A stretch of 64,000 nucleotides of DNA, taken from NCBI RefSeq assembly GCF_052065695.1, contig NZ_JBQHTM010000005.1:47039-111038 (forward strand), in the 5' to 3' direction. The notes below the pieces were generated by a model. The model was not told where the DNA came from. It was given only the letters and a program-made list of their open reading frames with translations, and made no database searches. Positions 1 to 8,296 of the stretch are shown here, piece after piece. The stretch comes from Intestinimonas sp052065695 (lineage in GTDB: Bacteria > Bacillota > Clostridia > Oscillospirales > Oscillospiraceae). Every line of letters begins with the position of its first letter. The stretch's first letter is position 1. The translations under genes were made by a program, and so were the position numbers.

Positions 1-94
1 GGTAGTCGGTGTAGTCGTCCCAGACTTCCTCCGTGGGGAGCCGGGTCTGATCGAGAAGGGCGAGGGAATCCCCCTGCCAGCGAATGGCGTCCAT
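1..94 (-). CDS. mtnA: S-methyl-5-thioribose-1-phosphate isomerase, N-terminus only
   Basis: The first 31 codons of a minus-strand gene that runs off the left edge. The peptide opens MDAIRWQGDSLALLDQTRLP, which resembles the start of MtnA, where a short strand precedes a conserved LLDQTRLP segment. MtnA converts methylthioribose-1-phosphate to methylthioribulose-1-phosphate in methionine salvage. The ATG at 94 has an AAGGAGG site about nine bases upstream on its strand. The gene is divergent from the ABC-F gene. Only the extreme N-terminus is visible, so the call rests on one motif. Confidence 0.65.
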   Translation of the reverse strand, partial: MDAIRWQGDSLALLDQTRLPTEEVWDDYTDY

Positions 95-166
95 GGAGCA
101 TGGCCTCCTTATTTCAGCAAATTTTTACGTGTTCATCATACCACATCGGGGAGCGGGAGTAAACGA

Positions 167-2068
167 ATGATAGACATATCCGTGTCAAACGTCAGTAAAG
201 AATTTGAAGTGGGCCGGAAGATCCTAGACGGGGTCACCTTCCAGGTGGACACCGGGGAGCGGGTAGGCCTGCTGGGCAAGAACGGGGCGGGCAAGACCAC
301 CCTGTTCCGCATCCTCACCGGAGAGCTGGAGCCTGACGAGGGCCAGGTGTCGGTGGCCTCGGGCAAGCGGGTGGGCCTCATCTCCCAGATCCCGGTATAC
401 CCCGACGGCTATACGGTGGAGATGGTGCTGCGGGCGGCCTTCCAGCGGCTGAAGGACATGGAGGGGGAGATGGAGACCCTCACCGCCCGGATGGCGGCGG
501 GGGAGAGCGACCCCGCACTCCTGCGCCGGTATGACGTCCTGACCGCCGCCTTCGAGTCCGGCGGCGGCTACGATGTGGAGACTCCCCTCAACAAGGTGTG
601 CAACGGCCTGGATATCTCCGCCGATATGCGTGAGCGGCCCTTTGCCGACCTCTCCGGCGGCGAGAAGACCCGGGTGAATCTGGGCCGCCTCATTCTGGAG
701 GACACCGACGTGCTGCTGCTGGACGAGCCCACCAACCACCTGGACCTGCGCTGTACCGAGTGGCTGGAGGACTATCTCTCCCGATTCAAGGGCACTGTCC
801 TCACCATCTCCCACGACCGCTGGTTCCTGGACAAGGTGGTGAGCCGGGTCATCGAACTGGAGAACGGCAGGGCTGAGTTCTACGCCGGCAATTACAGCTA
901 CTATGTGGAGGAGAAGGAGCGCCGCTATCAGGAGAAGCTCAAGCAATACGAGAAGGAGCAGGCCAAGATTGAGCAGCTCCAGGCGGCGGCGGACAAGATG
1001 CACCTGTGGGCCTTCATGGGCAATGACAAGCTCCACAAGCGGGCCTTCTCCATGGAGAAGCGCATCGCCCGCCTGCGTAAGACAGACAAGCCCCGAAAGG
1101 ACCGGAAGCTGGAGATCAAGTTCGGCGAGCGGGAGTTCCGGGGGGACGAGGTCATGGTCATCAAAGACCTGAAGAAGTCCTTTGGTGACCGGACCCTCTT
1201 CGAGCATGTGGACCTGGAGGTGGTGGGAGGCGAGCGCATTGCCCTGCTGGGGGACAACGGCACCGGCAAGTCCACCCTCATCAAGATGATTATGGGGGAG
1301 GAGGTCCCCGACGAGGGCAAGATCCGGCTGGGCCCCACGGTGAAGATCGGCTATCTGCCCCAGATCATCCACTTTGACCGGCCCGACCGGAACCTGGTGG
1401 ACACCATGCTCTACGCCCAGAACTGCTCCACCCAGGAGGCCCGGGACCGGCTGGCGGCCTTCGACTTCCGGGGGGAGGACGTCTTCAAGAGTGTTTCCAC
1501 CCTCTCTGGCGGCGAACAGTCCCGGCTGCGGCTGTGCATGCTCATGGACAACAAGATCAACCTCCTCATCCTGGACGAGCCCACCAATCACCTGGACCTT
1601 AACTCCCGGGAGTGGATCGAGGAGGCGGTGGCCGACTATACGGGAAACCTCCTCTTTGTCTCCCACGACCGGTATTTCATCAACCAGTTTGCCACCCGAA
1701 TCTGGATGCTGGAGGACGGCAAGATCACCGACTTTGAAGGGACCTTTGCCGAGTACCGGGCCTGGAAGGAGAAGAAGCTGCCGGCGCCGCCCCCGAAAAA
1801 GGAAGAGGCTCCGGTGAAGAAGGAGAAGCCCAAGCGTACCGGCGGCACCAAGATGCTGGAGAAGGAGGTGGCCGCTGCCGAGCGGGAGGTCACCAAGGCC
1901 GAGGAGCGGATGTACGACCTCACCCAGGAGATCGAGGCCTCCAGCAGCGACTATCTGAAGCTCACGGAGCTCTACGAGCAGCGGGAGGCTCTGGAGGAGG
2001 AGATCGCCCATCTCTACGCGGTCTGGGAGCGGCTGAGCGCCGAGCTGGAGGAGGCGAAGGCGGAGTGA
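167..2068 (+). CDS. ABC-F family ATP-binding protein
   Basis: A 633-residue soluble protein with two ABC ATPase domains and no membrane segment, the ABC-F layout. Members act on the ribosome as translation factors or protect it from antibiotics. Domain 1 has Walker A GLLGKNGAGKTT (about 34-45), signature LSGGE (about 162) and Walker B followed by DEPTNHLDL. Domain 2 repeats these: GDNGTGKST near 362, LSGGEQSR near 446 and LILDEPTNHLDL near 467. The charged linker between the domains and the C-terminal coiled coil (about 565-630) fit the YdiF/Uup type. The stop overlaps the next gene's GTG start. Which ABC-F subgroup it belongs to cannot be told by eye. Confidence 0.93.
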   Translation: MIDISVSNVSKEFEVGRKILDGVTFQVDTGERVGLLGKNGAGKTTLFRILTGELEPDEGQVSVASGKRVGLISQIPVYPDGYTVEMVLRAAFQRLKDMEGEMETLTARMAAGESDPALLRRYDVLTAAFESGGGYDVETPLNKVCNGLDISADMRERPFADLSGGEKTRVNLGRLILEDTDVLLLDEPTNHLDLRCTEWLEDYLSRFKGTVLTISHDRWFLDKVVSRVIELENGRAEFYAGNYSYYVEEKERRYQEKLKQYEKEQAKIEQLQAAADKMHLWAFMGNDKLHKRAFSMEKRIARLRKTDKPRKDRKLEIKFGEREFRGDEVMVIKDLKKSFGDRTLFEHVDLEVVGGERIALLGDNGTGKSTLIKMIMGEEVPDEGKIRLGPTVKIGYLPQIIHFDRPDRNLVDTMLYAQNCSTQEARDRLAAFDFRGEDVFKSVSTLSGGEQSRLRLCMLMDNKINLLILDEPTNHLDLNSREWIEEAVADYTGNLLFVSHDRYFINQFATRIWMLEDGKITDFEGTFAEYRAWKEKKLPAPPPKKEEAPVKKEKPKRTGGTKMLEKEVAAAEREVTKAEERMYDLTQEIEASSSDYLKLTELYEQREALEEEIAHLYAVWERLSAELEEAKAE

Positions 2069-2871
2069 ATACAAAGCCATACCGGCCCTATCAGGGGGGC
2101 GGGCTCTGGGGCCGGACGGTAACCGCTCTGGGAATTCTGCTGCTGGTGTGCGCCCTGGGAATGTTCCTGCTTGCCCCTTTCAGCCTGCAAAAATTCGCCG
2201 CCTTCCCAGCGGCGGGGGGCGTCTACCTGATCCTCTACGGCCTCACCGCCCGGTGTGAGATCTCTACGGGCCGGATGCTGCGCCGCATCCTGCTGGCGCT
2301 GCTGGCCCTGGCCGTAGTTGCCTTCGCCGCTCTGGAGGCAGTGGTGCTCACCGGCGCCCAGACGGAGATCGCCCAGGGCGAGGAGGAGCCGGAGGTCATG
2401 GTCATCTTCGGCTGCCAGGTGAAGCCCTGGGGGCCCTCGGAGCTCCTACAGAACCGGCTGGACACAGCCCTTACTTATCTGGATGACCACCCAGACATGA
2501 CGGTGGTGGTCTCTGGTGGTCAGGGCCCTGACGAGCCCATGAGCGAGGCCCAGTGCATGTACGACTATCTGGTGGAGCACGGCGTAAACGGGGAGAACAT
2601 CGTGCTGGAGGACAACTCCAGTAACACCTGGGAGAACATTCAATATACATTAGAGCTGTTTCAGAATGGTACGGTAGAGCCCACGGGGAAGATCCTGGCT
2701 GTGTCCAACGGTTTCCACCTGGCCCGCATCCGGCTGCTTTGGAGCCGGGAGTGGGAGGGGACCTACACCCTCTCCACCCTGGCTGCCCCCTCCAGCCATC
2801 TGCCCTCCCGACTGTCCATGTACCTCCGGGAGCCCTTTGCCCTGGTCAAGTCCTGGCTGCTGGACCGGTAG
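2065..2871 (+). CDS. YdcF/ElyC-type DUF218 membrane protein
   Basis: A 268-residue protein with two or three N-terminal hydrophobic segments (roughly residues 12-100) followed by a DUF218 domain. The domain shows VMVIFGCQVKPWGPSELLQNR, shortened here as VIFGCQV...LLQNR, then VVVSGGQG, E-A-Q-C-M and NSSNTWEN. DUF218 proteins are linked to envelope polysaccharide metabolism, but the reaction is unknown. The GTG start at 2065 lies inside the ABC-F stop (GTGA), so the two are probably translationally coupled. It is the only gene checked here that ends in TAG. The TAG is in frame with prfA 30 bases later, but prfA has its own ribosome site. Confidence 0.85.
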   Translation: MNTKPYRPYQGGGLWGRTVTALGILLLVCALGMFLLAPFSLQKFAAFPAAGGVYLILYGLTARCEISTGRMLRRILLALLALAVVAFAALEAVVLTGAQTEIAQGEEEPEVMVIFGCQVKPWGPSELLQNRLDTALTYLDDHPDMTVVVSGGQGPDEPMSEAQCMYDYLVEHGVNGENIVLEDNSSNTWENIQYTLELFQNGTVEPTGKILAVSNGFHLARIRLLWSREWEGTYTLSTLAAPSSHLPSRLSMYLREPFALVKSWLLDR

Positions 2872-2898
2872 CATAAAACCCACATTGAGGAGCACGCT

Positions 2899-3966
2899 AT
2901 GCTGGAAGAGAAACTCAAGGCATTGGAAAATCAATACGCCGAGCTGGAGGCCCGGCTGGCGGCGCCGGAGACCTACGACGACCCGGCCCGGGTGGCCCGG
3001 CTCAACAAGGAGCAGCGGGAGCTGGAGCCGGTGGTCACCACCTACCGGGCCTGCGTGAAGCGCCGGCAGGACCTCCAGGAGGCTGAGGGCCTCCTGTCCG
3101 ACCCGGACATGAAGGAGCTGGCCCAGGAGGAGTACGCCGCGGCTAAGGCCGACATCGAGGCGTTGGAGGAAAAGCTGAAGATCCTGCTGCTGCCCCGGGA
3201 CCCCAACGACGACAAGAACGTCATCGTGGAGATCCGGGCCGGGGTGGGGGGCGAGGAGGCGGCCCTCTTTGCCCACTCCCTCTATCGCATGTACTCCATG
3301 TATGCCGAGTCCCGGCACTGGCATGTGGAGGTGGACTCGGCCAGCGAGACCGAGCTGGGCGGCGTGAAGGAGATCTGCTTCACCATCGACGGAGACGGAG
3401 CGTACAGCCGCCTGAAGTTTGAAAGCGGCGTCCACCGGGTCCAGCGGGTTCCTGAGACAGAGAGCGGAGGGCGTATCCACACCTCCACCGCCACCGTGGC
3501 GGTGTTGCCCGCGGTGGACGAGGTGGACTTCGAGCTCAACCCCGCCGACATCGAGATGCAGGTCTTCCGGTCCTCCGGCGCCGGCGGCCAGCACGTGAAC
3601 AAGACCTCCTCCGCCGTGCGGCTCATCCACAAGCCCACCGGCACAGTGGTGGAGTGCCAGCAGGAGCGCAGCCAGTTCCAGAACCGGGATAAGGCCATGC
3701 AGCTGCTGCGGTCCCGGCTCTACGAGGAGAAGGTCCGGGAGCAGGAGGCGTCGGTGACGGCGGAGCGCCGCAGCCAGGTGGGCACCGGGATGCGCAACGA
3801 GCGCATCCGCACCTATAACTTCCCCCAGGGCCGGGTCACCGACCATCGCATCGGCCTGACGCTATACCAGATCGACGCCATCATGGACGGAAACCTGGAC
3901 GAGATCATCGACGGCCTCGTCACCGCCGACCAGGCCGAGCGTATGAAGGCCAGTCAAGAGGAATAA
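2899..3966 (+). CDS. prfA: peptide chain release factor 1
   Basis: A 355-residue class I release factor that ends translation at UAA and UAG. The GGQ motif that triggers peptidyl-tRNA hydrolysis is at about residues 229-231, in SGAGGQHVNKTSSAVR. The N-terminal coiled-coil domain and the codon-recognition domain (IVEIRAGVGGEEAALFAHSL, about 112-131) are in the usual order, and the length is normal for RF1. A GAGGAG site precedes the ATG by about seven bases. RF1 here argues that TAG is an ordinary stop in this genome, which matters for the in-frame TAGs at 9502 and 63.3-63.7 kb. Confidence 0.97.
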   Translation: MLEEKLKALENQYAELEARLAAPETYDDPARVARLNKEQRELEPVVTTYRACVKRRQDLQEAEGLLSDPDMKELAQEEYAAAKADIEALEEKLKILLLPRDPNDDKNVIVEIRAGVGGEEAALFAHSLYRMYSMYAESRHWHVEVDSASETELGGVKEICFTIDGDGAYSRLKFESGVHRVQRVPETESGGRIHTSTATVAVLPAVDEVDFELNPADIEMQVFRSSGAGGQHVNKTSSAVRLIHKPTGTVVECQQERSQFQNRDKAMQLLRSRLYEEKVREQEASVTAERRSQVGTGMRNERIRTYNFPQGRVTDHRIGLTLYQIDAIMDGNLDEIIDGLVTADQAERMKASQEE

Positions 3967-3982
3967 AAGGAGATCGAAGACC

Positions 3983-4240
3983 ATGGAAATGCTGATTCAT
4001 TTCAATACCCTGCCCCAGGACCTGACCCTGGACGCCGTGAAGTCCGATCTGGCCCTCCTGTTGGAGGACGATGGCTGGCTCATCGGCTCCGGTGAGCATC
4101 ACATCGAGCTGGAGCTGGAGGATGAGAAGGCCAATCCCAAGTATGGCATCCTTACAGTAAAGGGCTATCTGCAAAAGGCCAAATTTACCCCGGACACCAC
4201 CATCGAGCTGGCGGGGGTGCCGGTGGGCATCTACGAATGA
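3983..4240 (+). CDS. small hypothetical protein (85 aa)
   Basis: An 85-residue acidic soluble protein without a recognised domain. It has no signal peptide or membrane segment. The composition alternates hydrophobic and charged residues (for example HHIELELEDEKANPKYG), suggesting a small folded beta-rich domain. A clear AAAAGGAGA ribosome site stands before the ATG. It lies 16 bases after prfA and just ahead of a 37-codon gene and the tRNA-modification gene, so it is probably cotranscribed with translation genes. No function is proposed. Confidence 0.8.
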   Translation: MEMLIHFNTLPQDLTLDAVKSDLALLLEDDGWLIGSGEHHIELELEDEKANPKYGILTVKGYLQKAKFTPDTTIELAGVPVGIYE

Positions 4241-4256
4241 CGGAGGGACCTCATTT

Positions 4257-4370
4257 ATGAAGATGGCCATTTCCATTGTGAACATCGTGTTCGGCGCGGT
4301 CCTCATTGCCGCTGGTGTGGTGAGCCTGGTGCTCAACTGCCGGGAGAGGGGCCGAGAGCGCTGGCGCTGA
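4257..4370 (+). CDS. predicted 37-aa single-span membrane micropeptide
   Basis: A 37-codon frame starting ATG AAG ATG GCC, with GGAGGG about ten bases upstream. The peptide is one hydrophobic helix (IVNIVFGAVLIAAGVVSLVL, about residues 7-26) followed by a very basic tail (CRERGRERWR), a typical inside-positive small membrane protein. It fills the gap between the 85-aa gene and the next gene with little spare sequence. No family is recognised. Conservation in relatives would be needed to be sure it is translated. Confidence 0.5.
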   Translation: MKMAISIVNIVFGAVLIAAGVVSLVLNCRERGRERWR

Positions 4371-4395
4371 ACGGAAGAGATCGAGGCGAAGAAGC

Positions 4396-5412
4396 ATGAA
4401 GACAGAGAAACTGACCGCCGTTGACGTGGAGCAGGCCGCGGCTATTCTGCGGCGGGGCGGCCTGCTGGGCATCCCCACCGAGACGGTGTACGGGCTGGGG
4501 GCCAACGGGCTGGATACCGAGGCAGTGGCCCATATCTTTGAGGCAAAGGGGCGGCCCCAGGACAACCCCCTCATCCTCCACGTCCCATCGGCGGAATGGC
4601 TGGAGCGGTATTGCCGGCACATCCCCGACGCCGCCTATACCCTGGCGGCGCGGTTCTGGCCGGGCCCCCTCACCATGATCCTGGAGCGAAAGCCGGTGGT
4701 GCCCGACGTGGTCACTGCCGGGCTGGACACCGTGGGTATGCGCTGCCCCGCCCACCCGGTGTGCCGGGCCATCATCGCCGCTGCCGGCGTGCCGGTGGCG
4801 GCCCCGTCGGGAAACACCTCCGGCCGCCCCAGCCCCACCAACATGGCCGACATGCTGGAGGATATGGATGGGAAGATCGACGGCATCGTGGACGGTGGCC
4901 CCTGCTCCGTGGGGGTGGAGTCCACCATCATCGACCTCACCGAGCAGCCGCCCCGGCTGCTGCGGCCCGGCGGCGTCACCCTGGAGGAGCTCCGGGACGC
5001 CCTGGGGGAGGTGGCAGTGGACCCGGCAGTCACCCGTCTCATGGGGGCGGGGGAGCATCCCCGGGCCCCCGGCATGAAGTACCGCCACTACGCCCCCAAG
5101 GCCCCCGTCACCGTGGTGAAGGGAGACGCGGCGGCCACCGCCGCCTACATCCAGGCCCACTTGGGCGAGGGCGAGGGCGTGGTCTGCTTCAACGAGTACG
5201 CCGGCCTATATGCCGGTCATATCGTGGAGAAGCTGGGGCCGGCGGCGGACAAGGCCGCCCAGGCCCGCAACGTCTTCGATGCCCTCCGGGCCTTTGACGA
5301 GACCGACGTCACGGCCATCTGGTCCCAGTGCCCCGACGAGGGAGGCATTGGCCTGGCCATCTCCAACCGGCTCAACAAGGCGGCGGGCTTCCACATCATC
5401 GATCTGACCTGA
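4396..5412 (+). CDS. L-threonylcarbamoyladenylate synthase (Sua5/YrdC)
   Basis: A 338-residue two-domain Sua5-type enzyme. It makes threonylcarbamoyl-AMP from threonine, bicarbonate and ATP, the precursor of t6A37 in ANN-decoding tRNAs. The YrdC domain covers about residues 8-210, with GGLLGIPTETVYGLGANG, the KGRPQDNPLILHV segment and the PVAAPSGNTSGRPSPT loop. The extra Sua5 domain follows, after a linker with SPGMKYRHYAPKAPV-like sequence (here APGMKYRHYAPKAPV). The length matches bacterial Sua5 rather than the short TsaC. It probably shares a transcript with prfA and coaE. Confidence 0.95.
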   Translation: MKTEKLTAVDVEQAAAILRRGGLLGIPTETVYGLGANGLDTEAVAHIFEAKGRPQDNPLILHVPSAEWLERYCRHIPDAAYTLAARFWPGPLTMILERKPVVPDVVTAGLDTVGMRCPAHPVCRAIIAAAGVPVAAPSGNTSGRPSPTNMADMLEDMDGKIDGIVDGGPCSVGVESTIIDLTEQPPRLLRPGGVTLEELRDALGEVAVDPAVTRLMGAGEHPRAPGMKYRHYAPKAPVTVVKGDAAATAAYIQAHLGEGEGVVCFNEYAGLYAGHIVEKLGPAADKAAQARNVFDALRAFDETDVTAIWSQCPDEGGIGLAISNRLNKAAGFHIIDLT

Positions 5413-5468
5413 AGCCGTAGACGAAGCGGCGAAAATGGTGTATGATACCGGAGGGAGGAGGGAGCGTG

Positions 5469-6215
5469 ATGCAGGTGCTCTTGGTGCTTTTAATCCTAAT
5501 CGTTCTGGTTATTCTGGTCGTTCTGGATATCCGGCAGAAACTAGACCTGGGCCACCCGGTGTTTGTGCTGCTGACGGCCGTGGGGTATTTCTGCTCCGTG
5601 GTGTGGACGGTGGCCTTGGCGCTGATGGCCCTGATCGAGACCCTGGACGGCGGCTCCCTGCTGGTATGGGGAAAGGTGGCCATGTCCACCCTGCCCGGAA
5701 CCCTGTTCGGGCTCTACGTCCTCCTGCGAGCCAACCTCACTCCCATGCACCGAAAGAGCGCCTCTCCGTCCCGACGGACAGTCCGCCTGCTGGATGACGG
5801 CCTGGTCATTGGCCTGCCCCTCCAGGTGGCGGTGGTGGTGGGCTATGTGCTGGTCGCCATTGGTCTCCACAGCATGTTCCAGGGCCCCCTGTGGATGTTG
5901 CCCTTTTACCCTCTGGTGCTGGCAGTCCTGTGGCCCATGATGCACCTGGTGTTCCATGTGGCTATCGTGGCCATTGCTTTGGACCCGCTCATCCTGCTGG
6001 TTGCCTTTCTCATCGGCCTGCTGTGGACCGTCCAGGTGATTTTCCTGGCCCACGGCTCGGTCCGGGGCTCCCTGATTGCGAAAAAGAGCGCCGGATCTCT
6101 GGTGGCCCATATTTTGTTGAGCTTCGTTCCGGTGGTCAACCTGGTGCTGGCCATCCGTCTGCGCTGCACCATGAGAAAAATGGAAGTTCCCGTGTGGGAG
6201 GAGGTCCAGGTATGA
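5469..6215 (+). CDS. hypothetical polytopic membrane protein
   Basis: A 248-residue protein with about six hydrophobic segments: one at the N-terminus (VLLVLLILIVLVILVVL) and others around residues 30-50, 62-80, 105-128, 133-180 and 208-225. The tail is charged. No known domain is recognised. The chosen ATG at 5469 follows the purine-rich GGAGGGAGGAGGGAG run by a few bases, and an adjacent GTG at 5466 is the alternative. Its stop overlaps the coaE start (ATGA), so the two are probably translationally coupled. Neighbouring genes give no clue to its role. Confidence 0.75.
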   Translation: MQVLLVLLILIVLVILVVLDIRQKLDLGHPVFVLLTAVGYFCSVVWTVALALMALIETLDGGSLLVWGKVAMSTLPGTLFGLYVLLRANLTPMHRKSASPSRRTVRLLDDGLVIGLPLQVAVVVGYVLVAIGLHSMFQGPLWMLPFYPLVLAVLWPMMHLVFHVAIVAIALDPLILLVAFLIGLLWTVQVIFLAHGSVRGSLIAKKSAGSLVAHILLSFVPVVNLVLAIRLRCTMRKMEVPVWEEVQV

Positions 6216-6811
6216 AGATCATCGGTATCACCGGCCCCACCGGGGCGGGTAAGACCACGGCGCTGAACGCCCTCACATCTCTGGGTGCCTGTATTATCGA
6301 TGCCGACGCGGTGTACCACCGCCTGTTGGAGGAGAGCGCCCCCCTGCGGGAGGCTCTCACTGCCCGCTTTGGGGACATCTGCGACGGGGTGGGTAAGATT
6401 GACCGCAAGAAGCTGGGCAATGTGGTTTTTACAGACTCCGCCGCCCTGTCCGAGCTCAATGTCATCACCCACCGATTTGTGGGAGAGGCCATCGACCAGC
6501 TCTTGACGGGAGCGGAGGAGTCCGGCTGCCCCGCCGCCGCCATCGACGCCATTGCCCTCATCGAGAGCGGACTGGGAGAGCGGTGTGACGCCGTGGTGGG
6601 AGTCATCGCCCCGGCGGAGGTGCGCATCCGGCGCATTATGGCCCGTGAGGGTATTTCCGAGGAGTATGCCCGCAAGCGGGTGAGTGCCCAGAAGGGGGAG
6701 GACTTCTTCCGGGCAAACTGCGATTATGTGCTGGAAAATACGGAGGACGACACGCCCGAGATCTTTGGTGAGCGGGCCCTGGTTCTCTTTACCGAAATCT
6801 TAGATCATTGA
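6212..6811 (+). CDS. coaE: dephospho-CoA kinase
   Basis: A 199-residue P-loop kinase that phosphorylates the 3'-hydroxyl of dephospho-CoA, the last step of coenzyme A synthesis. The P-loop GITGPTGAGKTT is at residues 5-16, followed by the IDADAVYH segment that binds substrate and the lid region near IRRIMAREGISEEYARKR. Length is normal for CoaE. The ATG at 6212 is preceded by GGAGGAGG in the upstream gene, which it overlaps by four bases. A strong AGGAGG site for the M18 gene follows at once. Confidence 0.95.
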   Translation: MKIIGITGPTGAGKTTALNALTSLGACIIDADAVYHRLLEESAPLREALTARFGDICDGVGKIDRKKLGNVVFTDSAALSELNVITHRFVGEAIDQLLTGAEESGCPAAAIDAIALIESGLGERCDAVVGVIAPAEVRIRRIMAREGISEEYARKRVSAQKGEDFFRANCDYVLENTEDDTPEIFGERALVLFTEILDH

Positions 6812-6827
6812 ATAGGAGGTTATTCCC

Positions 6828-8237
6828 ATGGAAGAGAAAAAGAACGCCGGCGATCAGCGCCGGGATGCCATCCTTTACCGGCCCAAGAACGGTTGGGATC
6901 GGATCAGCGCCGCTCAGGAGGCGGAGCTGAAGAGCTACTGTGAGGACTATAAGAAGTTCCTGGACAACAGCATGACCGAGCGGGAGGCGGTGGAGAGCGC
7001 CATCGCCCTGGCCGAGGCCAAGGGGTTCAAGCCCTTTGTCCGGGGCATGACCCTGAAGGCCGGTGACAAGGTCTACCGCTCCAATCGGGGCAAGGCCATC
7101 ATGCTGGCCGTGGTGGGCAGCGAGTCCCTGGATCAGGGCGCCAACATCTGTGCCGCCCATATCGACTCCCCCCGTCTGGATCTGAAGCCCAACCCCCTCT
7201 ATGAGGACGCAGAGCTGGCCTTCTTCAAGACTCACTACTACGGTGGCATCCGCAAGTACCAGTGGGTGACCATTCCCCTGGAGCTCCACGGCGTGGTGGC
7301 TCTGAAGGACGGCTCTACCGTGAAGGTGGTTGTGGGTCCCGCCGCTGGCGACCCTATCTTCACCATCGACGACCTGCTGCCCCACCTGGGTGCCGAGCAG
7401 GCCAAGAAGCCCCTCAGCGAGGCCATCCCCGGCGAGAGCCTCAACGTTCTCATCGGCAGCCGCCCCTTCGCCGGCGACGAGGGGTCTGACCGGGTGAAGC
7501 TGGCTATCATGGACATCCTCAACCAGAAGTACGGCATTGTGGAGGAGGACTTCATCTCTGCCGAGCTGGAGGTGGTCCCTGCCTTCCGGGCCTCCGACGT
7601 GGGCTTTGATCGCTCCCTCATCGGCGCTTACGGCCACGACGACCGGGTGTGCGGCTACGCCGCCCTGGCCGGCCTGCTGGACCTGGAGGAGGCCCCCGCC
7701 AAGACTGCCGTTTGCATGCTGGCTGACAAGGAGGAGATCGGCTCCGAGGGCGTCAGCGGCATGCAGTCTGCCGCCTTTGATACCTTTATGTCTGACCTGT
7801 GCGACGCCCAGGACGTGAAGCTGAAGGCCTGCTATGAGAAGTCCTTCTGCCTCTCCGCCGACGTCACCGCCGCCTTTGACCCCAACTTCCCCGAGGTCTA
7901 TGAGAAGCGCAACAGCGCCAAGGCCAACTATGGCATTGGTCTGGCCAAGTACACCGGTGCCCGGGGCAAGTCTGGCTCCTCCGACGCCTCCGCCGAGGTG
8001 GTGGCCAAGATCCGGGCTGTGCTGGACGACGCCGATGTGGTGTGGCAGATGGCCGAGCTGGGCAAGGTGGACGCCGGCGGCGGTGGCACCGTGGCCTGCT
8101 ATATGGCCAACCGGGACATCGACACCCTGGATGCCGGTGTGCCCGTGCTGAGTATGCACGCCCCCTTCGAGACTGTGTCCAAGCTGGACTGCTATATGAC
8201 CTATGCGGCCATGAAGGCGGTCTATCTGTCCAAGTAA
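6828..8237 (+). CDS. M18 family metalloaminopeptidase
   Basis: A 469-residue zinc aminopeptidase of the M18 (aspartyl aminopeptidase) family, a cytoplasmic enzyme that removes N-terminal residues from peptides. Metal-binding and catalytic elements are visible: CAAHIDSPRLDLKPNPLYED (His/Asp, about residue 105-124), YGHDDRVCGYA (about 265-275), DKEEIGSEGVSGMQ (about 302-315) and a C-terminal SMHAPFE histidine. An AGGAGG site precedes the ATG by eight bases. A strong bidirectional terminator follows. The exact peptide preference cannot be read from the sequence. Confidence 0.93.
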   Translation: MEEKKNAGDQRRDAILYRPKNGWDRISAAQEAELKSYCEDYKKFLDNSMTEREAVESAIALAEAKGFKPFVRGMTLKAGDKVYRSNRGKAIMLAVVGSESLDQGANICAAHIDSPRLDLKPNPLYEDAELAFFKTHYYGGIRKYQWVTIPLELHGVVALKDGSTVKVVVGPAAGDPIFTIDDLLPHLGAEQAKKPLSEAIPGESLNVLIGSRPFAGDEGSDRVKLAIMDILNQKYGIVEEDFISAELEVVPAFRASDVGFDRSLIGAYGHDDRVCGYAALAGLLDLEEAPAKTAVCMLADKEEIGSEGVSGMQSAAFDTFMSDLCDAQDVKLKACYEKSFCLSADVTAAFDPNFPEVYEKRNSAKANYGIGLAKYTGARGKSGSSDASAEVVAKIRAVLDDADVVWQMAELGKVDAGGGGTVACYMANRDIDTLDAGVPVLSMHAPFETVSKLDCYMTYAAMKAVYLSK

Positions 8238-8250
8238 GATTTTGCACGAA

Positions 8251-8296
8251 AAACACCCTGTTTCCCGCTATAGCGGGAAACAGGGTGTTTTTTATT
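8251..8296. terminator. bidirectional intrinsic terminator between the M18 gene and the GH18 gene
   Basis: A perfect 20-bp inverted repeat at 8251-8290 (half AAACACCCTGTTTCCCGCTA) with T-rich sequence on both outer sides in the transcribed sense. It serves the plus-strand M18 gene and the minus-strand GH18 gene, whose stop lies at its edge. Confidence 0.93.

Noticed and set aside
224..2080. A 618-codon minus-strand frame opposite the ABC-F gene
   Set aside because: It is antisense to a gene with complete ABC motifs. Its protein is a low-complexity Leu/Gly/Val mix typical of shadows of GC-rich genes. Many other long antisense frames (for example 2650-3846, 6789-8159, 38085-39365, 55701-56735 and 57636-58964) fail for the same reason.
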